Origin: an uncultured Nitrosomonadales bacterium
Lineage (GTDB): Bacteria > Pseudomonadota > Gammaproteobacteria > Burkholderiales > Methylophilaceae
NCBI GenBank assembly: GCA_946481065.1
Contig: CAMLMA010000068.1
Span: 1 to 10,052, forward strand
Length of the DNA stretch: 10,052 nucleotides
Reading direction: 5' to 3'
In this document: in pieces, positions 1 through 6,601 of the stretch
How positions within the stretch are numbered: the stretch's first letter is position 1
Layout: every line of letters begins with the position of its first letter
The notes under the pieces: model-generated
What the model saw: only the letters and a program-made list of their open reading frames with translations
Told to the model about the DNA's origin: nothing
The model's database searches: none
Position numbers and translations under genes: made by a program

Positions 1-85
1 GGAACGGGAATTGCAAATACCTATGACAAGACGTGTCGAATATTTCGGCACTTAATTGCCAGACCTGATCCTTGAGGAATCGACC

Positions 86-415
86 ATGCTAAAAGTCATC
101 ATCGCCGTTATCGTCTCCGCCATCGTCATCTACCTGGGCAACCAGCACGGCATCGTCGTCTGGATGGGCGCCGCGATCCTGTGCGCGATCCTGGAGAGCA
201 CGCTGTTCAACAACATCGTGCTGTTCATACCGGCTGCGGTCGGTGGCGCCGGCGCGTTCGGCCAGTTCTTCATGAACGATGCGCAGACCGCCTCGTTCGC
301 CGCCGTGGCCATCGGTGTTGTCAGCCTGCTGCTGCTGTTCAAGGAGATGACCGAGGACAAGAAGGTCGTGGAAGAGATCAAGCGAGAAAACATGAAAAAG
401 CTGCGTAATTACTAG
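86..415 (+). CDS. Small multi-pass membrane protein of unknown function (109 aa)
   Basis: I do not recognise this family. The ATG at 86 is preferred over the upstream in-frame TTG at 56 because GAGGA (74-78) lies 7 nt before it and the protein then begins directly with a hydrophobic helix. Seen: hydrophobic stretches at about residues 2-18, 22-37, 43-60 and 67-85, so three or four membrane spans. The third is rich in Gly, Ala and Pro (IPAAVGGAGAFG). A charged, Lys/Glu-rich helical tail follows at 86-109 and is probably cytoplasmic. There is no signal-peptidase or lipobox motif and no catalytic motif. The gene stands alone, converging on htpG with a shared terminator between them, so context gives no functional hint. 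It is probably a real gene given the ribosome binding site, the clean start and the terminator that follows. An inner-membrane location is inference. Confidence 0.75.
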   Translation: MLKVIIAVIVSAIVIYLGNQHGIVVWMGAAILCAILESTLFNNIVLFIPAAVGGAGAFGQFFMNDAQTASFAAVAIGVVSLLLLFKEMTEDKKVVEEIKRENMKKLRNY

Positions 416-428
416 GCAGCTGTGTCAG

Positions 429-444
429 TGCAGCCTCGGCTGCA
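429..444. other. Perfect small inverted repeat before the terminator
   Basis: TGCAGCC (429-435) and GGCTGCA (438-444) are exact reverse complements. In RNA this would fold as a 6-bp stem closed by a CTCG tetraloop. It lies 13 bases past the stop codon of the small membrane protein and just before the main terminator stem. No T-run follows, so it is not a terminator by itself; it may stabilise the 3' end of the transcript. Confidence 0.4.
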
Positions 445-450
445 AATTAT

Positions 451-486
451 AAAAGCCCAGTCGGGGAGCACGGCCTGGGCTTTTTT
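451..486. terminator. Bidirectional rho-independent terminator between convergent genes
   Basis: AAAAGCCCAG (451-460) pairs perfectly with CTGGGCTTTT (475-484), a 10-bp stem with a 14-nt loop. On the + strand a T-run (481-486) ends the stem, which suits the small membrane gene ending at 415. On the - strand the A-rich left arm and the AAATTAT before it give a T-rich tail after the GC core, so the same hairpin can end htpG, whose stop is at 513. The convergent layout supports a shared two-way terminator. Confidence 0.85.
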
Positions 487-512
487 CTTTTGTGCTGCGT
501 GATCGAGAACGA

Positions 513-2414
513 TCAGACCAGCAGGCTATTCATCCTTCTCACGAAGCTCGCCGGATCGTCGAGTTGCCCGCCCTCTGCCAGCAACGCCTGATCGAATAGC
601 AAATAAGTCAGGTCAGCGAACTTCGCTTCATCCGACTCGCTATTCAAGCGCTGCACCAATCGGTGCTGCGGGTTCACTTCCAGGATCGGCTTGACGCTCG
701 GCGTCTTCTGCCCGGCCGCCTTGAGGATGCGTTCCAGGTTGCCGGAGATATCGTTCTCGCCGCTGACGAGGCAAGCCGGCGAGTCGGTCAGGCGATGCGT
801 CACACGCACTTCCTTCACCTTGTCGCCCAGCGCCGCCTGGATCTTCTCCACGACGGGCTTGGCTTCATCCTCGACTTTCTTCTGCGCCTCTTTCTCCTGC
901 TCGTCTTCCAGCTTGCCGAGGTCGAGATCGCCCTTGGCCACGGACTGTAGTTTCTTGCCGTCGAACTCGGTCAGGCTGCCCAGCAGCCATTCATCGACAC
1001 GGTCGGACAGCAGCAGCACTTCGATGCCCTTCTTGCGGAAAATCTCAAGATGCGGGCTATGCTGGGCGGCAGCGAAACTATCGGCGGTGATGTAGTAGAT
1101 CTTCTCCTGGCCTTCTTTCATGCGCTCGACATATTGCTTGAGCGAGACCACCTGTTCTTCGTTATCGAGATGCGTAGAAGCGAAGCGCAGAAGCCCGGCG
1201 ATCTTTTCCTTGTTGGCGAAGTCCTCGCCCGGCCCTTCCTTCAGCACCCGGCCGAAGGCGTTCCAGAATCCCGCGTATTGTTCGGGCTTGTTCTCGGCCA
1301 AGTCTTCCAGCAGACCCAGGACCTTTTTCACCGAACCGGCCTTGATGGCGTCGATATCCTTGCTGTGCTGCAGGATCTCGCGCGAAACGTTGAGCGGCAG
1401 GTCGGCGGAATCGATCACCCCGCGCACGAAGCGCAGGTATTGCGGCATCAGTTTCTCGGCGTCTTCCATGATGAACACGCGTTTCACGTAGAGCTTGATG
1501 CCATGGCGGCGCTCGCGGTCATAAAGGTCAAACGGCGCCTGGGTCGGGATATAGAGCAGCGAGATGTATTCCTGCTTGCCTTCGACACGGCTGTGGCTCC
1601 AGGCCAGCGGCTCCTCGAAGTCATGCGATACGTGCTTGTAGAATTCCTTGTACTCCTCTTCGGTGATGTCGTTCTTGTTGCGCGCCCAAAGGGCCGAAGC
1701 CTTGTTGACGGTCTCGTCCTCGTCGGTGGGCACCTGCTCGCCGTCTTTCCATTCGGAAGCTTTCATGACGATAGGCAGGGTGATGTGATCGGAATACTTG
1801 CGGATGATGGACTTGAGCTTCCAGTCGTTGAGGAACTCGTCCTCGCCTTCGCGCAGATGCAGGACGATATCAGTACCGCGCGTCGGTTTCTCGGCAGCTT
1901 CGAGCGTGAAGTCGCCCTCGCCTGCCGACTCCCATTTGACGGCTTCCTGCTCGCCGGCACGGCGGGTGATGAGCGTGACCTTATCGGCGATGATGAAAGC
2001 GGAATAGAAGCCGACACCGAACTGGCCGATGAGGTTGGCGTCCCTTGCCTGGTCGCCGGTGAGCGACTGGAAGAATTCCTTGGTACCGGATTTGGCGATG
2101 GTGCCGATGTTGTCGATGACTTCCTGACGGCTCATGCCGATACCGTTGTCGGAGATGGTGACGGTGCGGCTGGCTTTATCGAACGCGATGCGGATCTTCA
2201 GCTCACTCTCGTTCTCGTATAAGGCGTTGTTGCTCAGGGCTTCGAAGCGCAGTTTATCGGCGGCGTCGGAAGCGTTGGAGATGAGCTCGCGCAGCACGAT
2301 CTCCTTGTTACTGTAGAGCGAATGGATCATCAATTGCAGCAGCTGCTTGACCTCGGCCTGGAAAGCCATCTTTTGCTGGCCCGCAGCTTTCTTCTTGGTC
2401 GTATCCGTGGACAT
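513..2414 (-). CDS. htpG: Molecular chaperone HtpG (bacterial Hsp90)
   Basis: HtpG is a cytosolic, dimeric, ATP-driven chaperone that remodels late folding intermediates, often together with DnaK. The protein has 633 residues; E. coli HtpG has 624. Visible GHKL ATPase motifs are [11 protein letters not shown] (41-51), with the catalytic Glu at 43, DNGIGM (89-94), GTIAKSGT (104-111) and the lid loop GQFGVGF (130-136). The middle-domain NVSREILQ (342-349) carries the conserved catalytic-loop Arg345. All these are shifted by 9 from E. coli numbering, consistent with a short N-terminal extension (residues 1-15). The C-terminal dimerisation domain is complete and ends NSLLV, with no MEEVD tail, as usual for bacteria. 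The start is supported by GGGAG at 2420-2424, 5 nt upstream. A heat-shock-type promoter lies upstream, and the gene is single, flanked by a divergent and a convergent gene. Confidence 0.98.
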   Translation of the reverse strand: MSTDTTKKKAAGQQKMAFQAEVKQLLQLMIHSLYSNKEIVLRELISNASDAADKLRFEALSNNALYENESELKIRIAFDKASRTVTISDNGIGMSRQEVIDNIGTIAKSGTKEFFQSLTGDQARDANLIGQFGVGFYSAFIIADKVTLITRRAGEQEAVKWESAGEGDFTLEAAEKPTRGTDIVLHLREGEDEFLNDWKLKSIIRKYSDHITLPIVMKASEWKDGEQVPTDEDETVNKASALWARNKNDITEEEYKEFYKHVSHDFEEPLAWSHSRVEGKQEYISLLYIPTQAPFDLYDRERRHGIKLYVKRVFIMEDAEKLMPQYLRFVRGVIDSADLPLNVSREILQHSKDIDAIKAGSVKKVLGLLEDLAENKPEQYAGFWNAFGRVLKEGPGEDFANKEKIAGLLRFASTHLDNEEQVVSLKQYVERMKEGQEKIYYITADSFAAAQHSPHLEIFRKKGIEVLLLSDRVDEWLLGSLTEFDGKKLQSVAKGDLDLGKLEDEQEKEAQKKVEDEAKPVVEKIQAALGDKVKEVRVTHRLTDSPACLVSGENDISGNLERILKAAGQKTPSVKPILEVNPQHRLVQRLNSESDEAKFADLTYLLFDQALLAEGGQLDDPASFVRRMNSLLV

Positions 2415-2451
2415 GTCTTCTCCCGTGATTGTCAGATAAAGATAGCCTTGT

Positions 2452-2479
2452 ATTTGAGGTCGCTGCCATGGAATTCAAG
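2452..2479 (-). promoter_or_regulatory. Candidate sigma-32 (RpoH) promoter of htpG
   Basis: On the - strand CTTGAA (2479-2474) is followed, after 14 bp, by CCTCAAAT (2459-2452). The known RpoH pattern is CTTGAAA, a 13-14 bp gap, then CCCCATNT. The -35 element matches in six of seven positions and the -10 element keeps C, C, C, A and the final T. Transcription would start near 2444, giving a leader of about 30 nt that contains the htpG ribosome binding site. htpG is a classic RpoH target, which supports the reading; start-site mapping is lacking. Confidence 0.6.
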
Positions 2480-2494
2480 AGATGTCGTCAGGCG

Positions 2495-2506
2495 CGGCCG
2501 CGGCCG
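2495..2506. repeat. 12-bp all-GC perfect palindrome in the divergent promoter region
   Basis: CGGCCGCGGCCG at 2495-2506 equals its own reverse complement. It sits between the candidate htpG -35 box and the candidate -35 box of the TPR gene. It could be an operator for a dimeric regulator, or chance in GC-rich DNA; no known operator matches it in my memory. Confidence 0.4.
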
Positions 2507-2508
2507 TG

Positions 2509-2537
2509 TTCAAGTGCCGCCGCATTCAGTTTAGAAT
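2509..2537 (+). promoter_or_regulatory. Possible sigma-70 promoter for the TPR-oxygenase gene
   Basis: TAGAAT (2532-2537) matches five of six bases of the TATAAT -10 box. A weak -35 hexamer, TTCAAG (2509-2514, three of six), lies at the ideal 17-bp distance. Transcription would begin near 2544, about 20 nt before the ATG at 2565. The weak -35 suggests low or activator-dependent expression. This is a pattern match only. Confidence 0.35.
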
Positions 2538-2564
2538 GTGGGGCAACTACGCACGGGGATATCG

Positions 2565-4199
2565 ATGAAACCGCAATTCCAGCCAGCCCGGCAGCCTTCG
2601 CAGATGGAGGTGCAACCGCTACTCAACCTGCTCAATAGCGGCCAGTTGCCGCAGGCAGAGCATATGGCCAAGTCCTTGTTGCAGCGCTACCCGACGGCGT
2701 TCATCCTGCATAACGTGCTCGGCCTGGCGCTGGAAGGCCAGCAACGATATCCCGAGGCCGAACAGGCCTATCGCAAGACCATCCAGATCGACGGCAAGAT
2801 CGGCGAGATCCATTTCAATCTGGGCGTGGTACTGGCGAACCAGGGCAAATCAGAGGAAGCCATCGGCAGCTACCGTAAGGCCATCGCGCTCAAGCCCAAC
2901 CTCGCCGTCGCGCATTTCAACCTCGGGATCGCCCTGCAAGGCCTTGGCCGCAACGAAGAAGCCACGGCCGCCTACCGCAAGGCCATCGGTTATGAGCCTG
3001 GCTTCTACGAAGCCTACGGCAACCTGGGCGCCGTGCTGCAGGCCCAGGGCAGGCTGGAGGACGCGGTCAGCGCCTACCGCAAGGCCATCGCCATCCATGC
3101 CGACGCGCGCGGCTATTTCAACCTTGGCACCGCATTGCGCAACCAGGGCGCCGCGCAGGAAGCCATCAGTTGCTTCAACCAGGCACTGGCGCTCGATCCC
3201 AGATTCGTCGATGCCTGGACCAACCTCGGCGACGTGTTCTTCCATCAGGGCAAGGCCAACGAAGCACTGGACTGTTATGGCAAGGCATTGCGCATCGACC
3301 CCAGCCATCCGGCGACGAATTACAACCTGGGCATCTTCTATTACGACGGCGGCGAGCTGGAAAAAGCCATCCCCTGCTTCCAGGCGGCGGGCATCGCCGA
3401 CTGGCGCGAGCGCACCTTGTATTGCCTCTACAAGACCGGGCAGTACGATGCTTTCCGCGAGGGCATGCAGGCGATGCTGAACGAACCCCACCTATCACCG
3501 TTCCTCGCAACCCTGTCGACCCACTACGCGACCAATTTCGGGGCAGAAGATGTCTACGATTTCTGCAAGACCCCGATGGATTTCGTCTTCCACAGCCAGA
3601 TCACGGAACTCGCCGGTGAAGATAGCGCACTTCGCGCCGAGCTGATCCGCGACATCGAGCAGGCCGAGATCGCGGAGCGTAAACAAGGCCGGCTGCACAA
3701 CGGCATCCAGTCATCCGGTAATTTGTTCAAGCGTCCGGAAGCCTCGTTCCGCAAGCTGGCTGAACTCGTCAAACGCCAGGTACAGGCTTACCAGGCAGCG
3801 TTCGCCGGCGCCGACAACAGCCTCATGCGGCATTTCCCGCGCGAGATCGAGTTCAGCAGTTCTTGGTACGTCAAGATGCGCCAGGGCGGCCATCTCACCT
3901 CACACATCCATGAGGAAGGCTGGCTCAGCGGCTCGCTCTACCTGTCGATGCCGACGCGTGCGCCCGGTAGCGACGCCGGCAGCATCGAGTTCAGCACGCA
4001 TGGCGACGATTACCCCCAGCAACACACCGATTTCCCGCGGCGCGCCATCGCGCCCAGCGTCGGCGACATCGTCATCTTCCCGTCATCGCTGTTCCACCGC
4101 ACCATCCCGTTCGAAGCCGACGAAGCCCGTATCTGCATCGCTTTCGATATCCGGCCCAACGAGCCTTCCAGCGTCTCTAGCCTGATGAGCGGCAGCTGA
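2565..4199 (+). CDS. TPR-repeat protein with C-terminal 2OG-Fe(II) oxygenase domain
   Basis: The N-terminal half (about residues 20-280) is a TPR solenoid. The helix-B anchor residue recurs at 35, 69, 103, 137, 171, 204, 238 and 272, a period of 34 with one step of 33, giving about eight repeats. Residues 290-420 form a helical linker. Residues 425-530 resemble the putative 2OG-Fe(II) oxygenase family (PF13759 type): an HxH iron-ligand pair (H447, H449) in HIHEEGWLSGSLYL, the distal ligand H511 in FPSSLFHRT, and R522 in ARICIAFDI as likely 2-oxoglutarate anchor. This predicts an iron- and 2-oxoglutarate-dependent hydroxylase whose TPR part docks a protein or peptide substrate; the substrate is unknown. 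ATG 2565 is chosen over GTG 2538 because GGGG at 2555-2558 lies 6 nt before it. No signal peptide is seen, so the protein is probably cytoplasmic. It is probably co-transcribed with the DUF2127 gene 44 bp downstream. Confidence 0.88.
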   Translation: MKPQFQPARQPSQMEVQPLLNLLNSGQLPQAEHMAKSLLQRYPTAFILHNVLGLALEGQQRYPEAEQAYRKTIQIDGKIGEIHFNLGVVLANQGKSEEAIGSYRKAIALKPNLAVAHFNLGIALQGLGRNEEATAAYRKAIGYEPGFYEAYGNLGAVLQAQGRLEDAVSAYRKAIAIHADARGYFNLGTALRNQGAAQEAISCFNQALALDPRFVDAWTNLGDVFFHQGKANEALDCYGKALRIDPSHPATNYNLGIFYYDGGELEKAIPCFQAAGIADWRERTLYCLYKTGQYDAFREGMQAMLNEPHLSPFLATLSTHYATNFGAEDVYDFCKTPMDFVFHSQITELAGEDSALRAELIRDIEQAEIAERKQGRLHNGIQSSGNLFKRPEASFRKLAELVKRQVQAYQAAFAGADNSLMRHFPREIEFSSSWYVKMRQGGHLTSHIHEEGWLSGSLYLSMPTRAPGSDAGSIEFSTHGDDYPQQHTDFPRRAIAPSVGDIVIFPSSLFHRTIPFEADEARICIAFDIRPNEPSSVSSLMSGS

Positions 4200-4243
4200 G
4201 TGCCGGCGATGGATCGACCACGGCAAGGATCGGGGACGATCCG

Positions 4244-4738
4244 ATGACCGAACTCCGGCACCGCCTGGTCAAGCGCAGCATTCGCGCCATCGCCATCTTT
4301 GAGGGTGGCAAAGGGCTGCTGGCGCTGATCTGGACGACGTTGTTCATCTCGGTCTTCCACGCCGATGCGCATCGTCTGGCCGAACTATTGATCCGCGACC
4401 TGCATTACGATCCCATGGATTATTATCCGCACCTGTTGTTGATGATCGCCGACACCTTCACTGGCAGCCGACTGATCATGCTCATCGCCTGCGCCTATCT
4501 CTATGCGCTCATCAAGACCAGCGAAGGCTACGGTTTGTGGCGTGAGCGCGAATGGGGACGTACGCTCGGCATCCTGAGTATCGGCGTGCTGATCCCGTTC
4601 GAGGTCTATGAGAACGTGCAGCACGCCAGCCTCGGCAAATTCACGGTCCTGGCGATCAATGTCGGCATCGTCGCCATCCTGTTCCTTGGCATGGGCAGAG
4701 TGACTGCCCGCAACGCCAGCCGCCCAGACCAACGCTAG
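4244..4738 (+). CDS. DUF2127 family integral membrane protein
   Basis: This is a 164-residue protein with about four membrane spans (roughly 15-38, 74-92, 106-121 and 134-151) and short charged ends. The pattern fits the DUF2127/COG3305 family of predicted membrane proteins. It shows a basic first segment (RAIAIFEGGKGLLAL, 14-28), a YALIKTSEGYGLWREREWG block (87-105) with the family's acidic residue and GLW signature, and P-F-E-V-Y-E (118-123) leading into the last span. The biochemical function of the family is not known to me. GGGGA (4232-4236) sits 7 nt before the ATG. The gene follows the TPR-oxygenase by 44 bp on the same strand without a terminator, so co-transcription is likely. Its 3' end converges on the photolyase gene 45 bp away. 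Confidence 0.82.
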   Translation: MTELRHRLVKRSIRAIAIFEGGKGLLALIWTTLFISVFHADAHRLAELLIRDLHYDPMDYYPHLLLMIADTFTGSRLIMLIACAYLYALIKTSEGYGLWREREWGRTLGILSIGVLIPFEVYENVQHASLGKFTVLAINVGIVAILFLGMGRVTARNASRPDQR

Positions 4739-4783
4739 CCGCAGGTTCACCGCCAATGCGCCGGCAGTTGCCGCCGCCTCGCC

Positions 4784-6337
4784 TTAGAGGCTTTCCAGCT
4801 TCTGCAGCAATTGGCTGGCATATTCCTGGATCGCCGCCTGCTGTTCGGCTGACATGCGGTCGACGTTCTTCGCCATGAGCGCGGTACGCGGATTGTTGGC
4901 GAACGCCGCATGGTGACGAATCAGGAAATGCCAGTACAAGGTCGTCAGGGGACACGCTTGCGGGCCGGTTTTGACCTCTGGCCGGTAGCGGCAACCGTCA
5001 CAGTAATTGCTCATGCGCTTGATATATGCGCCGCTGGCGACATAGGGTTTGCTGGTGAAGCGCCCGCCGTTGGCATAGAGTGCCATGCCGGCGGTGTTGG
5101 GTAACTCCACCCATTCCACCGCATCCACATACACCGCCAGATACCAAGCCTCCACCTGCCGCGGATCGATCTCCGCCAGCAAGCCGAACAGACCCGTGAC
5201 CATGAGCCGCTGGATATGATGCGCGTAGCCATATTGCAGCGTCTGACGGATGGTCTGGCGCAGACAGTTCATTCCGGTATCGCCGGTCCAGTACCAGGCC
5301 GGCAAGGCGCGAGCGTGGCCGTAATGGTTGTCTGACGCCATCTGCGGCATATCCAGCCAGTACACCCCGCGGATGAATTCGCGCCAGCCCAGCACCTGAC
5401 GGATGAACCCTTCGACACTGGCCAGCGGCAGGTCACCCTGGCGCCAAGCCTGTTCCGCTGCTGCGATCACCTCGCGCGGATCGAGCAGTTTGAGGTTGAG
5501 CGAGCTCGATAGCAGGGAATGCCAGAGAAAGGGGGTCGGCGCGCCGTCCGGGCTTTGCCACATGGCGTCCTGATGCGGGCCGAAACCGGCGAGCCTGTAG
5601 CGAATGAAATCATCGAGGAACTGCAGCGCTTGTGCACGCGTCACGGGCCAGACGAAATGCGCAAGGCTGCCGGGATGCTCGGGAAATTGATGTTCGACCT
5701 CGGCGAGCACGGCATGCGTGACGGCATCGATATTGACTGGCGGCATGGCAGGCAAGTCTTGCGGCCCGGCCTTGCCGAAGGCTTGCCGGTTGTCGGCATC
5801 GAAATTCCACACGCCACCCACCGGTGCCCCATCCTCCATCAGCACATCATGCCGCTTGCGCATCCAGCGGTAGAAGAACTCCATGCGCAGGCTCTTGCCC
5901 TTGCCGGCCCAACGGGCGAAGTCGGCACGACTGCACATGAAATGATCGTCATCGCGCACCGCGAGCGGGACGCCGCATTCACCGGCAATCGCGATCAACT
6001 GCTGTAACAGGCGATATTCGCCTGGTTCGCAGAGTATCAGCTTCTGAGGTTTGAGCGTTGCGATCTGGGCGCGCCAGGCATCGGCGAGGCTGGCATGCGC
6101 GTGCTGGCCCAGCGCAAGGTAGATCGGCGGTTTGCCGTGGGCGGCCAACTCATCCGCGAAATGGCGCATGGCCGAGAGGAACAGCGCGATGCGGGCCTTG
6201 TGGCTCCAGACATGGGTGGCCTCGGCCGGTGCCTCCACCATGAGGATATGGTCCTGTTCCGGGTCGTAATCCGTCAGCGCCGGGTTGTCCAGCGTGAGCT
6301 GGTCACCGAGGATGAGGATCAGGTGTCGACAGCTCAT
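4784..6337 (-). CDS. Iron-sulfur photolyase/cryptochrome-related protein (PhrB/CryB-type, probable 6-4 photolyase)
   Basis: This is a 517-residue member of the deoxyribodipyrimidine photolyase-related group (FeS-BCP class), which uses FAD and blue light to repair UV lesions, chiefly (6-4) photoproducts. The N-terminal antenna-type Rossmann domain begins LILILGDQLTLDN (6-18). The C-terminal half holds the FAD domain. Cysteines C358, C446, C449 and C462 have spacings of 88, 3 and 13, identical to the [4Fe-4S] ligands of Agrobacterium PhrB as I recall them (C350, C438, C441, C454). With the same offset of 8, H373-H374 match the active-site His pair, and W350, W398, Y399 and Y438 match the reported electron-transfer residues. 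The protein therefore looks intact and active. GAGGA (6345-6349) lies 7 nt before the ATG. The start overlaps the stop of the DUF2256 gene (ATGA), so the two are translationally coupled. Specificity for 6-4 rather than CPD lesions is inferred from the class. Confidence 0.93.
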   Translation of the reverse strand: MSCRHLILILGDQLTLDNPALTDYDPEQDHILMVEAPAEATHVWSHKARIALFLSAMRHFADELAAHGKPPIYLALGQHAHASLADAWRAQIATLKPQKLILCEPGEYRLLQQLIAIAGECGVPLAVRDDDHFMCSRADFARWAGKGKSLRMEFFYRWMRKRHDVLMEDGAPVGGVWNFDADNRQAFGKAGPQDLPAMPPVNIDAVTHAVLAEVEHQFPEHPGSLAHFVWPVTRAQALQFLDDFIRYRLAGFGPHQDAMWQSPDGAPTPFLWHSLLSSSLNLKLLDPREVIAAAEQAWRQGDLPLASVEGFIRQVLGWREFIRGVYWLDMPQMASDNHYGHARALPAWYWTGDTGMNCLRQTIRQTLQYGYAHHIQRLMVTGLFGLLAEIDPRQVEAWYLAVYVDAVEWVELPNTAGMALYANGGRFTSKPYVASGAYIKRMSNYCDGCRYRPEVKTGPQACPLTTLYWHFLIRHHAAFANNPRTALMAKNVDRMSAEQQAAIQEYASQLLQKLESL

Positions 6338-6498
6338 GTCACATTCCTCGCGGCGCGTCGGCAGCGCTCGGAGCAGTACTTGACCTCATCCCAGTTCTTC
6401 GCCCAGGCCTTGCGCCAGGTCATGTCCCGGCCACAATGCACACAGGGCTTGCTGGGCAGGTCGCGCTTGTTACCTTTGAATGTGGTTGGTTTTTGCAT
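6334..6498 (-). CDS. DUF2256 small zinc-finger-like protein (54 aa)
   Basis: This short basic protein begins MQKPTTFKGNKRDLPSKPC and contains CVHCGRDMTWRKAW (19-32) and WDEVKYCSERCRR (36-48). It has a CxxC pair (C19, C22) and a CxxxC pair (C42, C46), fitting a small metal-binding finger. The LPSKPC, TWRK and VKYCSERCR blocks are the hallmark of DUF2256, a family usually found next to cryptochrome/photolyase-related genes. Its TGA overlaps the photolyase ATG by 4 bp, which strongly suggests coupled translation and a shared role, such as a nucleic-acid-binding or cofactor-related partner; this is inference. An in-frame TAA six codons before the ATG fixes the reading frame limit. No Shine-Dalgarno sequence is visible; an inverted repeat ends 2 nt before the start. 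Confidence 0.9.
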   Translation of the reverse strand: MQKPTTFKGNKRDLPSKPCVHCGRDMTWRKAWAKNWDEVKYCSERCRRAARNVT

Positions 6499-6500
6499 GG

Positions 6501-6522
6501 GCTTGCGATCGGTTTAGCAAGC
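6501..6522. repeat. Inverted repeat abutting the DUF2256 start codon
   Basis: GCTTGC (6501-6506) and GCAAGC (6517-6522) form a perfect 6-bp inverted repeat with a 10-nt gap. In the - strand transcript it would be a hairpin ending 2 nt before the ATG at 6498, exactly where a ribosome binding site would be expected. It could instead be an operator half-site pair. Confidence 0.5.
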
Positions 6523-6529
6523 AGACTCT

Positions 6530-6573
6530 GGATTTTTCCCTAGGTTCAGGATTTTTCCCTGGGTTCAGGATTT
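6530..6573. repeat. Tandem 19-bp direct repeat upstream of the DUF2256-photolyase operon
   Basis: GGATTTTTCCCTAGGTTCA (6530-6548) is followed directly by GGATTTTTCCCTGGGTTCA (6549-6567), differing at one base, and then by the first six bases of a third copy (6568-6573). Read on the - strand each unit is TGAACC, then C/T, then AGGGAAAAATCC. The array fills most of the 103-bp gap between tcdA and the DUF2256 gene, where the promoter should lie. Iterated sites of this kind often bind a regulator, but a replication-slippage duplication is equally possible. I find no convincing -10/-35 pair around it. Confidence 0.85.
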
Positions 6574-6601
6574 CGCGCGACGATGGGCGTTCGGTCGCTT
6601 T

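Noticed and set aside
1050..2222. Long + strand open frame (390 codons) antisense to htpG
   Set aside because: It lies wholly inside the strongly conserved htpG gene and reads as the reverse-strand shadow of its GC-rich codons, with no family motif or ribosome binding site.
2486..2514. Second CTTGAA on the - strand as another RpoH promoter
   Set aside because: At 14 bp distance the -10 would be CGCCTGAC, a poor match, so only the nearer CTTGAA is kept.
2565..3400. TPR protein as an Hsp90 co-chaperone because it is next to htpG
   Set aside because: Eukaryotic TPR co-chaperones bind the MEEVD tail; this HtpG ends NSLLV, and the genes are divergent, so adjacency alone does not support the idea.
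4776..4791. GCCTC/GAGGC hairpin followed by TTT as terminator for the DUF2127 gene
   Set aside because: The stem is only 5 bp, the T-run only three, and the arm overlaps the end of the photolyase gene; too weak to call.
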